The position numbers and the translations under genes are program-made. Under the pieces are notes generated by a model that did not search any database, was not told where the DNA came from, and was given only the letters and a program-made list of their open reading frames with translations. From NCBI GenBank assembly GCA_934463455.1, contig CAKSJU010000120.1:1-5606 (forward strand): a stretch of 5,606 bases of DNA, read 5' to 3'. Shown piece after piece: positions 1-5,600 of the stretch (position 1 is its first letter; every line of letters begins with the position of its first letter). Source of the stretch: an uncultured Clostridia bacterium. GTDB lineage: Bacteria > Bacillota > Clostridia > UBA1381.

Positions 1-611
1 TTGAGCATATCGTCAAGCTCCGAGCGGTCATATGTATATTCAACATTTCCGCTTACATTGGTGTAAAACAGGAGCGGGTCGGATATTTTATACGAATACA
101 CTCCGTTACATCTTAAGTCAACCGAAAGCTTGTAATTCATAGATTCATCTATTGTTACGCGGAACGGTATCGGAGAAGGTGTTCCGAATTTATTCCCGGT
201 TATTTCCTTGGTGTTAAAATAATAAACTCTTTGGTCTTTGCCGGTATCTCCGCCGAATGTAAATCTTTTTCCGACAGCGTCAAAGCTCTTTTTTATGCTT
301 TCTCCAAGGCTGCCGCAGAAAATGCTCGGCTCGGTTGAATTATCATAAACAAATTCTCCCGGCTCGGCACAAAATTCCACAATTTTTCCCGATTCTACAA
401 TAATCATGCTTTGCCCTTCGTTTACCGAAATGACAGAACCGTTTGAAATAATGTTGTCGCTGCCCTTTGTGTTAGAGCTCCTTTTTCCCGTACGCTTTTC
501 TCCTTTTGCTACGAGTGTGTCCGCATCTAAGCTTTCACAGTAGAAAAACTCTTTCCATTGATCTGCCAAAACGCCTCCCAATGCTCCTGCACCCGCTTTA
601 ATTAATCCCAT
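1..611 (-). CDS. ydjI: SPFH-domain (YdjI-like) protein, 3' end outside window
   Basis: The reading frame is open from the ATG at 611 to the window edge: 203 codons plus two bases, with no stop, so the C-terminal part is missing. The product begins MGLIKAGAGALGGVLADQWK and continues into a beta-rich SPFH/Band-7-like core (for example SVNEGQSMIIVESGKIVEF at about 71-89). This N-terminus is typical of the YdjI branch, often annotated 'virion core protein-like' or 'SPFH domain-containing protein'. Members lack an N-terminal membrane anchor and sit at the membrane through partners; in B. subtilis YdjI links PspA to the membrane. The start at 611 is chosen because GAAAGGGAG (619-627) lies 7 nt upstream. 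An in-frame ATG at 632 would add seven residues but would place this ribosome binding site inside the gene. It is the third gene of the operon, 57 nt after the TPM gene, with no terminator between them. The family call is firm; the cellular role is by analogy. Confidence 0.86.
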   Translation of the reverse strand, partial: MGLIKAGAGALGGVLADQWKEFFYCESLDADTLVAKGEKRTGKRSSNTKGSDNIISNGSVISVNEGQSMIIVESGKIVEFCAEPGEFVYDNSTEPSIFCGSLGESIKKSFDAVGKRFTFGGDTGKDQRVYYFNTKEITGNKFGTPSPIPFRVTIDESMNYKLSVDLRCNGVYSYKISDPLLFYTNVSGNVEYTYDRSELDDML

Positions 612-668
612 TTTTATACTCCCTTTCTTCATAAAATTTTAGCTAATTGTAAAACACTTTAATTTAAA

Positions 669-1448
669 TTAATAACTTCCGCCGCTGCCGCCGTGAGTTC
701 TGCCGGAGGAGGAAACATGCGTTGTATCCTGCTCGCTTTCTTTCGGGCGTGCAACTTTCGTGACCGTACTGTAGAGAAAAATATCCTGCGATACGGAAAT
801 ATTTACGCTTCCGTTTTTCATATATCCCTCTGCGTCACCTTTTTTTACCGCCGTTTTCATTCCCGAAAGCTTTATCAGCATTGCAATCAAAGCAATAACC
901 AAAGACAACGCCAATGCTATTACGGCAACAAATCCGTAAAAATACAAATTATCGGAAAGTGTAAATTCATAATTTTCATCATATGCCGCACTTTCCAAAA
1001 TCGACTCCGAGCAATCGGCATATGACAAAAATGCGCCGTAGTAATCATTTTCTTTTAAATGCGGAAGAATTTCATCTTCAATTTTGCTCAGCTCACTTGA
1101 GCCGAATATATCATGTCCTCTGTTATATGTCGTAAGATGATAATTTCTCGGATTTTGCGACACATACAAAAGCATACCGTCGTCATTTTCTCCCGTTCCG
1201 TATCCGTTATAATCATAAATATCGTCCGCCGTCTGCTGCGCATCCGCACCCGACATATCCGTTTCGGTATATATCGCAATATCAATATCATATTCCGTCC
1301 TAATCGCTTCAAGCTTTGTTTCCAGCTCGGAAACCTCACTTTCGCTCAAAAATCCCGCTTCATCCTTTACTGCCGGATTTTCAAACGCATATACGGAGGA
1401 AACACACATCAGCATACCGGTTAAAATCCCGATTATTATTTTCTTCAT
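669..1448 (-). CDS. ydjH: TPM-domain membrane protein (YdjH-like)
   Basis: This 259-residue protein has a cleavable-looking signal peptide (1-21, KK then a hydrophobic run ending VYA). An extracytoplasmic TPM domain (TLP18.3/Psb32/MOLO-1 family) covers about residues 23-155. One transmembrane helix lies at about 168-193, followed by a cytoplasmic tail of about 65 residues. Family hallmarks are VKDEAGFLS near 27-35 and NDDGMLLYVS at 88-97. The tail ends in a Ser/Gly-rich segment, SSSGRTHGGSGGSY, a C-terminus commonly seen in bacterial TPM proteins of this type. TPM domains elsewhere act in membrane-protein maintenance; no enzymatic activity can be assigned here. GGGGAGG (1454-1460) is the ribosome binding site and fills the 12-nt gap after the upstream stop, so translation is probably coupled. 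Position between a zinc-ribbon protein and an SPFH protein matches ydjH in the B. subtilis pspA-ydjGHI operon. A lipoprotein alternative at Cys15 is unlikely because the preceding residues do not form a lipobox. Confidence 0.9.
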   Translation of the reverse strand: MKKIIIGILTGMLMCVSSVYAFENPAVKDEAGFLSESEVSELETKLEAIRTEYDIDIAIYTETDMSGADAQQTADDIYDYNGYGTGENDDGMLLYVSQNPRNYHLTTYNRGHDIFGSSELSKIEDEILPHLKENDYYGAFLSYADCSESILESAAYDENYEFTLSDNLYFYGFVAVIALALSLVIALIAMLIKLSGMKTAVKKGDAEGYMKNGSVNISVSQDIFLYSTVTKVARPKESEQDTTHVSSSGRTHGGSGGSY

Positions 1449-1460
1449 ATTTGCCTCCCC

Positions 1461-2540
1461 CTATCTGAATATTAATATTGCCGCCGCAACCATTACAGCA
1501 AAGGATATTGCCGCAACCTTGCCGAAATATTTCCATTTTTTCTTTTTATCTACGGGATATTCACCAATAACCTTACCGGTCTGCCCGTTAATTGCGAATT
1601 TATAAATTGTGTCCCGATATTTTATATTCAGCATCCAGACAGGTAAAAGAGAATATCTTATCTTGCCGTCCGAAAAGCTTATACTGGTGTTTTCGGGAAT
1701 TACCGAAGAAAATCCGTTTGTTGTTTTTGCAAATACTTCTTCGGTGGATTTTTTTACACGGTTATTTGCTCTTTCTATACTATCTTCCGCCGTTACATCA
1801 TATCTGTCCGCCAAAAATCCCGAAAGATATGCCGGATTAAATTCTACCGCTTCACTGTAATCGAAAGGCTCAACGGCTTCCATATATGTATCGTCCGCTT
1901 TTTTTGAAGCGTCCACCGGAATATTTTGAAATTCTACACTTCCGCTTCTTAAAAGCTTATAATGATCGGTTTTTGTATAATCATACTCGGAATCGCTCCA
2001 GCAGCTCACCGTTTCCGCTCTGTATGTTACATCCGCATTGCAGTCACAGTCAAACATCCAAAACGGAACGTACACCCCCGTCATCTCTTCTATTCTTTTT
2101 CTGTCTTTAAATTCGTTCGGCAAAAAAGGAAGCTTTTTGCAATCCTCTTCAAAAGCGTTCATTGCCGCTTTTTTATCAAATTTGAACGGAATTATATAAT
2201 CGGGCTTAAGTCCCCCTGCAAACTGTTCCTTGACTATGTTCGCACTTCCGCAGTACGGGCACACCGCCGCACCGAGATTTTCATCTCCCGAAATTTCTGC
2301 GCCGCACGACGGGCATGTATAATCCGATATATTAATCTTTCCCTCATCTTCAAAATTTCTCGGTACATAATGCTCCCAATCATACGCAGATGACTTTTCC
2401 GCAGATTTTTCCGCTTCGGTAAGCTGCTGCATTGTTTCTTCGGAAAAATCATTTCCGCATGAATCACAGTGCAAACAGCTTCCGTTATAAACAAGAGATG
2501 CTCCGCAGCATGGGCATTTGTAGCTTTTAACCGTTTCCAT
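1461..2540 (-). CDS. ydjG: Double zinc-ribbon, tail-anchored membrane protein (YdjG-like)
   Basis: From the chosen ATG the product is 359 residues. It opens with two four-cysteine zinc ribbons: Cys9/12 with Cys25/28, and Cys76/79 with Cys94/97 (the latter CPSCG and CPYCG, TFIIB-type). Between them lies a charged, helix-prone linker (about 34-66). A long cytoplasmic domain of unknown fold follows (about 105-330). The C-terminus has a Lys-rich stop signal (KKKKWK) and one hydrophobic helix (about 341-358), so the protein is probably tail-anchored with its bulk in the cytoplasm. Domain content, length and gene order match B. subtilis YdjG, which cooperates with YdjH and YdjI in anchoring PspA at the membrane. 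The zinc ribbons more likely mediate protein contacts than transcription. A GTG at 2552 would add MEYV, but the ribosome binding site AAAGGGTGG ends 8 nt before the ATG at 2540 and overlaps the GTG, so the shorter start is preferred. It is first gene of a three-gene operon. Confidence 0.9.
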   Translation of the reverse strand: METVKSYKCPCCGASLVYNGSCLHCDSCGNDFSEETMQQLTEAEKSAEKSSAYDWEHYVPRNFEDEGKINISDYTCPSCGAEISGDENLGAAVCPYCGSANIVKEQFAGGLKPDYIIPFKFDKKAAMNAFEEDCKKLPFLPNEFKDRKRIEEMTGVYVPFWMFDCDCNADVTYRAETVSCWSDSEYDYTKTDHYKLLRSGSVEFQNIPVDASKKADDTYMEAVEPFDYSEAVEFNPAYLSGFLADRYDVTAEDSIERANNRVKKSTEEVFAKTTNGFSSVIPENTSISFSDGKIRYSLLPVWMLNIKYRDTIYKFAINGQTGKVIGEYPVDKKKKWKYFGKVAAISFAVMVAAAILIFR

Positions 2541-2546
2541 CACATA

Positions 2547-2557
2547 TTCCACCCTTT
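2547..2557 (-). promoter_or_regulatory. Ribosome binding site that sets the zinc-ribbon gene start
   Basis: Read on the minus strand, AAAGGGTGGAA contains a good anti-Shine-Dalgarno match. Its GG ends 8 nt before the ATG at 2540. The competing in-frame GTG at 2552 lies inside the motif and so has no usable site in front of it. Confidence 0.7.
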
Positions 2558-2576
2558 ACGATATTCTACATAAAGT

Positions 2577-2605
2577 ATTATATAATAAAATTAGAAATAA
2601 TGCAA
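2577..2605 (-). promoter_or_regulatory. Sigma-A-type promoter of the ydjGHI-like operon
   Basis: On the minus strand a perfect -10 TATAAT (2577-2582) lies exactly 17 bp after a weak -35, TTGCAT (2600-2605, three of six consensus bases). Transcription would start near 2570, giving a leader of about 30 nt. It sits just downstream of the terminator of the preceding gene, so the operon appears to be an independent transcription unit. No inverted repeat that would suggest an operator is obvious nearby. Confidence 0.65.
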
Positions 2606-2616
2606 TATTTTTCTCT

Positions 2617-2656
2617 AAAAAAACGGAGCTTCTGCACTATTTAACAGAAACTCCGT
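2617..2656 (-). terminator. Rho-independent terminator of the acyl-CoA synthetase fusion gene
   Basis: On the minus strand ACGGAGTTTCTG (2645-2656) pairs with CAGAAGCTCCGT (2623-2634). This gives a 12-bp stem with one U-G wobble and a 10-nt loop, followed directly by a run of Us (2617-2623). It begins 4 nt after the stop codon of the upstream gene, so the gene is the last, and apparently only, one of its unit. Confidence 0.92.
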
Positions 2657-2660
2657 GATT

Positions 2661-4946
2661 TTAAAGTTTATTTCTTTGTATTTTTCCGCTTACGGTTTTC
2701 GGCAAACTGTCCTTAAATTCAACAATCCTCGGATATTTATAAGGAGCGGTTTTCTCTTTAACGTAATTTTGAACTTCTTTTTTAAGCTCTTCCGTTTTCT
2801 CTGTTCCGTCCACCAAAACAATGCTTGCTTTTACAATCTGTCCTCTTACCGGGTCGGGAACTGCCGATACTCCGCATTCAAGCACATACGGAAGCTCCAT
2901 AATAACACTTTCTATTTCAAAAGGTCCTATACGATAACCGGAGGATTTAATAACATCATCCACTCTGCCTACATACCAATAAAAGCCGTCTTCATCTCTC
3001 CATGCCACGTCACCGGTATGATAATATCCGTCGTGCCAAACTTCATCGGTCTTTTCTTTGTCTCCGTAATATCCGGTAAACAGTCCGCACGGCACTCCGT
3101 CCGAGACTTTAACAACAATTTCCCCTGTTTCACTCGTTTTAACCGAATTTCCCTCGGAGTCCAAAAGGTCAACATCATAAATCGGAGCAGGTTTTCCCAT
3201 TGAGCCGATTTTATGCGGCGCACCTACCAGATTTCCTATTATCATAGTGCTTTCCGATTGACCGAAGCCTTCCAAAATCTGAAGTCCGGTAACTTTTTCA
3301 AACTGTCTGTAAACCTCCGGATTAAGAGCCTCTCCCGCCGTTGTCATATGCTTAACCGAAGAAAGGTCATATTTTGAAATATCCTGTTTTACCAGCATGC
3401 GCAACATGGTCGGCGGTGCGCAGAAGGTCGTAATATGATACTTTGCAAACATCGGCAGTATATCCGCTGCATCAAATCTATCAAAATCATATACAAAGGT
3501 TGCCGCTTCGCACAGCCATTGTCCGTAAAGCTTTCCCCACATTGCCTTTGCCCAGCCGGTATCCGAAATTGTAAAATGCAAGCCGTCGGGGTCAACATTA
3601 TGCCAATATTTCGCGGTATGAAAATGTCCGAGCGCATATTTATAGTTATGTGCGGCAATCTTCGGATATCCGGATGTTCCGGAGGTGAAAAACATAAGCA
3701 TGAGATCGTCTCCGCCCGGCGCGTCTTTTCCTCTTTCGTAATGTGTGCTGTAACGCTTATACTCCTCGTCAAAGCTTCTCCAGCCTTCACGCTCTCCGTT
3801 TACTATTATTTTATGCTTCAGATTCGGGCATTTTTGACTTGCAATATCCACCTGATGAGCGGTATCTCCGTCTGCGGTACACAAAATTGCCGTTACGCCC
3901 GCAGCGTTAAATCTGTATTCAAAATCATGCTCCTGAAGCTGATTAACCGCAGGAATTGCAATAGCACCGATTTTATTGAGTCCGAGCATCGCAAACCAAA
4001 ATTGATAGTGTCTTTTTAAAACAAGCATTACTCTGTCGCCTTTTTTTATGCCGAGTGAAAGAAAATAGTTTGCACACTGTGCCGAAGCTTTTTTCATATC
4101 GCGGAAAGTAAATCGCCTCTCGGTTTTATCCTGCGAAATATGCAGCATGGCAAGCTTATCCGGCTCGCGTCCCGCAAGTCTGTCTACCAAATCAAAAGCA
4201 AAATTGAAATGCTCCGTATTTTTGAATTTTATCGAAGTAGGCATTCCGTTCTCATTTTCTTCAACATCGATATAGTCGCTGTATATTCTCTTTCTTGTAT
4301 CTCTTACAACAGGCTTGTCATAAACGGTTTCAACAGGTATTAATTCGGAAATATCTTCTCCGCCCGCTTTCAGAACCATTGCATAAAATATGCAGTCCTT
4401 GCCGTCAACCGCAATCATTCCGTGCGGTGTTTCACTGTTATAATATATACTGTCCCCCGGTCCAAGAATTTCTTTATGCTCTCCCACCTGTACCATAAGA
4501 TGACCCTCTATAATAAGGTCACATTCCTGTCCCGCGTGGCTTGTCAATTCTATATCACGATGCTGTGCTTCCTCGTCATATTTGCTCTTAACATACAAAG
4601 GCTCGGCAATACGGTTTTTAAAGGCATATGCCAAGTTATAATATGTCATTCCGTGAGCATTTGCAATTTCCTGTCCGCCGCCCTTTCTGGTAACGGTATA
4701 CGACCTCAGATTAGGGCTGTAACCCTCAATAATATCGGTAACATTTACCTTCAGCGCAATTGCACACCGATAAATGAACGCAAAATTCAAATCGCTTTCA
4801 CCGTTTTCACATTTAATATATTCTTCTTCGGAAACACCGGTGCTTTTTGCCATATCTTCGTATGTAAAACCCTCTATTTCGCGAAGTTCCCTGATTCGGC
4901 GTGCCATTTCTTTAATTTTTAAATCAAGTCCGGAAATTTTTTCCAC
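2661..4946 (-). CDS. XRE-cupin regulator fused to AMP-forming acyl-CoA synthetase
   Basis: This 761-residue protein combines a regulator and an enzyme. Residues 15-75 form an XRE/Cro-type helix-turn-helix. Residues about 130-192 are a cupin with HAGQE (137-141), GPGD (162-165) and His175, the usual XRE-cupin arrangement. Residues about 215-761 are a full ANL-family ligase, which joins a carboxylic acid to CoA through an acyl-adenylate. Its motifs are intact: P-loop TSGTSGYPK (421-429), GEAL (538-541), GFGQSE (560-565), YHTGD (642-646), hinge region GRVDDVIKSSGYR (660-672) and catalytic Lys755 in SGKIQR. FFTSGTSGYPK and DTGWAKAMWG recall medium-chain acyl-CoA synthetases; the actual substrate cannot be read. 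The start is the GTG at 4946, 9 nt after AAAGGAG. A longer frame from ATG 5021 is rejected because it reads through the T-box terminator hairpin. The gene is monocistronic, controlled by the T-box leader upstream and ended by its own terminator. The N-terminus may be a DNA-binding sensor or an allosteric remnant. Confidence 0.9.
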   Translation of the reverse strand: MEKISGLDLKIKEMARRIRELREIEGFTYEDMAKSTGVSEEEYIKCENGESDLNFAFIYRCAIALKVNVTDIIEGYSPNLRSYTVTRKGGGQEIANAHGMTYYNLAYAFKNRIAEPLYVKSKYDEEAQHRDIELTSHAGQECDLIIEGHLMVQVGEHKEILGPGDSIYYNSETPHGMIAVDGKDCIFYAMVLKAGGEDISELIPVETVYDKPVVRDTRKRIYSDYIDVEENENGMPTSIKFKNTEHFNFAFDLVDRLAGREPDKLAMLHISQDKTERRFTFRDMKKASAQCANYFLSLGIKKGDRVMLVLKRHYQFWFAMLGLNKIGAIAIPAVNQLQEHDFEYRFNAAGVTAILCTADGDTAHQVDIASQKCPNLKHKIIVNGEREGWRSFDEEYKRYSTHYERGKDAPGGDDLMLMFFTSGTSGYPKIAAHNYKYALGHFHTAKYWHNVDPDGLHFTISDTGWAKAMWGKLYGQWLCEAATFVYDFDRFDAADILPMFAKYHITTFCAPPTMLRMLVKQDISKYDLSSVKHMTTAGEALNPEVYRQFEKVTGLQILEGFGQSESTMIIGNLVGAPHKIGSMGKPAPIYDVDLLDSEGNSVKTSETGEIVVKVSDGVPCGLFTGYYGDKEKTDEVWHDGYYHTGDVAWRDEDGFYWYVGRVDDVIKSSGYRIGPFEIESVIMELPYVLECGVSAVPDPVRGQIVKASIVLVDGTEKTEELKKEVQNYVKEKTAPYKYPRIVEFKDSLPKTVSGKIQRNKL

Positions 4947-4955
4947 TTTGTATCT

Positions 4956-4964
4956 CTCCTTTCC
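4956..4964 (-). promoter_or_regulatory. Ribosome binding site for the GTG start of the fusion gene
   Basis: GGAAAGGAG on the minus strand is a near-perfect Shine-Dalgarno sequence, 9 nt from the GTG at 4946. It lies just 3' of the T-box terminator U-rich tail, exactly where a T-box-regulated gene's ribosome binding site is expected. It decides the start over the upstream in-frame ATG at 5021. Confidence 0.85.
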
Positions 4965-5013
4965 AAAATCAAAAGGCACTCGCCCCAAAGTAATTAACTT
5001 TGAGACGAGTGCC
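4965..5013 (-). terminator. Regulated terminator of the T-box leader
   Basis: On the minus strand GGCACTCGTCTCAAAG (4998-5013) pairs with CTTTGGGGCGAGTGCC (4975-4990). This is a 16-bp stem with two U-G wobbles and a 7-nt loop, followed by TTTTGATTTT. The 5' arm includes CTCAAA (4999-5004), which can instead pair with TTTGAG (5047-5052) just before the T-box. The two folds exclude each other, as in transcription-attenuating T-boxes. Confidence 0.9.
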
Positions 5014-5255
5014 GTAATCAACTTATACTATACACCCGCGGTACCACTCAAATTGCGGTTTATTCCGCCACTCTCGGAATCAATCAATTCCTATGCCTTA
5101 ACGCAGCAATCACGGAGAAGTTCTACTCACTTTTTAAGCTTTCTTCCTCTCGGCTCGGAAGCTACAAATACAAAAACTGTTCCGACAGCTCACACCAACC
5201 GCTGTTTCTCTCTACGGGCATATTTTTGCACACTCTTCGTCAACGCCTTTATTTT
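4965..5255 (-). promoter_or_regulatory. T-box riboswitch leader (uncharged-tRNA sensor)
   Basis: The minus-strand RNA has the T-box order of elements. Stem I opens with GGC (5245-5247) pairing with GCC (5152-5154) and a GUUGACGAAG segment typical of the Stem I base. An 8-bp helix pairs UGCAAAAA (5223-5230) with UUUUUGUA (5169-5176). The distal part carries AGAGAG (5208-5213) and the apical GGUUGGUGUGAG (5189-5200). A small stem III (GCGG/CCGC near 5055-5069) precedes the T-box UGGUACCGCG (5037-5046). The antiterminator is UUUGAG/CUCAAA enclosing the T-box bulge. UGGU would pair with the ACCA end of a tRNA having A73. The specifier side of the internal loop is UUUGUAG (5162-5168); by position the codon is GUA (5163-5165, Val) followed by a purine. 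UUU (Phe), UUG (Leu) and UGU (Cys) are other registers; Cys is disfavoured because tRNA-Cys normally has U73. T-box identity is near certain, amino-acid identity only moderate. Confidence 0.95.
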
Positions 5256-5261
5256 TTCTAA

Positions 5262-5290
5262 ATTATAGCATAAAAAAGAAAAATTGTCAA
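5262..5290 (-). promoter_or_regulatory. Consensus sigma-A promoter of the T-box/acyl-CoA synthetase unit
   Basis: On the minus strand TTGACA (5285-5290) and TATAAT (5262-5267) are both perfect and separated by exactly 17 bp. The predicted start is near 5255, a few bases before the T-box Stem I. The upstream stretch 5291-5326 holds A- and T-tracts that could act as an UP element for this promoter and the divergent tRNA promoter. Such strong initiation fits a gene controlled mainly by attenuation. Confidence 0.9.
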
Positions 5291-5326
5291 TAGTTTTACA
5301 AAAAATAATTTTTTTCGCAAAAAGTA

Positions 5327-5356
5327 TTGACAAACAGTGGTGAAATATGTTAATAT
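5327..5356 (+). promoter_or_regulatory. Promoter of the tRNA-Trp gene
   Basis: A perfect -35 TTGACA (5327-5332) is followed after 18 bp by TAATAT (5351-5356, four of six consensus bases). TATAAC at 5356-5361 is a better hexamer but its spacing of 23 bp is too long. Transcription would start around 5363, about 12 nt before the mature tRNA. The -35 lies 36 bp from the divergent -35 of the T-box unit. Confidence 0.6.
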
Positions 5357-5374
5357 ATAACGGTGATGTGATAC

Positions 5375-5450
5375 AGGGGTGTAGCTCAGTTGGTAGAGCA
5401 TTGGTCTCCAAAACCAAGTGCCCAAGGTTCGAGTCCTTGTACCCCTGCCA
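5375..5450 (+). tRNA. tRNA-Trp (anticodon CCA)
   Basis: The 76-nt cloverleaf is complete. The acceptor AGGGGTG pairs with TACCCCT, with one G-U at the last pair. The D arm is GCTC/GAGC. The anticodon stem TTGGT/ACCAA encloses loop CTCCAAA with CCA at 5408-5410. A 5-nt variable loop follows, and the T stem CAAGG/CCTTG carries loop TTCGAGT. The discriminator is G73, the bacterial tRNA-Trp identity base, and the CCA end is encoded in DNA. It charges with tryptophan and reads UGG. It stands alone, not in a visible tRNA cluster. Confidence 0.97.
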
Positions 5451-5474
5451 TTAAAAAAGGTCTTTGAACTGTGG

Positions 5475-5506
5475 AAAAAGCCGCGGTTTGAGGGCTTTTT
5501 GCTTTA
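5475..5506 (+). terminator. Rho-independent terminator after tRNA-Trp
   Basis: AAAAAGCC (5475-5482) pairs with GGCTTTTT (5493-5500) around a 10-nt loop, followed by GCTTTA. The hairpin starts 25 nt after the tRNA 3' end and its T-rich arm continues into a T-rich tail. The stem has only three G-C pairs, so strength is uncertain. Confidence 0.75.
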
Positions 5507-5543
5507 TTTATGACTTTGCTATTTTTGTTTATTTTTTTAATTT

Positions 5544-5600
5544 GTAGGAAATTGCGTAAAACGCAATGACGGAAAATCAAAAATGCTACCTTATTCCTAC
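5544..5600. repeat. Nested inverted repeats at the window edge, possible dispersed element
   Basis: An inner perfect palindrome ATTGCGT (5551-5557) and ACGCAAT (5561-5567) with a 3-base loop lies directly beside the left arm of an outer inverted repeat, GTAGGAA (5544-5550) and TTCCTAC (5594-5600). The segment has no convincing reading frame and is clearly less A/T-rich than the flank before it (5507-5543), which holds nothing I recognise. It could be a small repeat or mobile palindromic element, or the 3' structure of an element beyond the edge. Only one copy is visible, so repetition is not shown. Confidence 0.4.

Noticed and set aside
612..668. Possible terminator between the TPM and SPFH genes
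   Set aside because: The 57-nt gap is A/T-rich but has no G-C stem followed by a U-tract, so cotranscription is the simpler reading.
1404..1448. Lipoprotein signal in the TPM protein (Cys15)
   Set aside because: The residues before Cys15 (M-L-M) do not fit a lipobox, and a standard signal peptidase I site ends at VYA, residue 21.
693..4922. Plus-strand open frames opposite the four protein genes
   Set aside because: All lie antisense to genes with clear domains, are rich in Cys, Arg, Phe and Ile as shadow frames are, and show no recognisable domain.
4965..5255. T-box reading the adjacent tRNA-Trp
   Set aside because: tRNA-Trp here has G73, which would need UGGC in the T-box, but the sequence is UGGU. 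No UGG triplet lies in the specifier side of the loop (UUUGUAG). Neighbourhood of the two is probably coincidental.
5190..5417. Minus-strand 75-residue frame across the tRNA, divergent promoters and T-box Stem I
   Set aside because: It covers the tRNA 5' half, both promoters and structured leader RNA, all explained by stronger features.
5386..5580. Minus-strand 64-residue frame ending near the tRNA
   Set aside because: It overlaps the antisense of the tRNA-Trp gene and its terminator, and its C-terminal residues are just the translation of the tRNA complement. There is no ribosome binding site or family resemblance.
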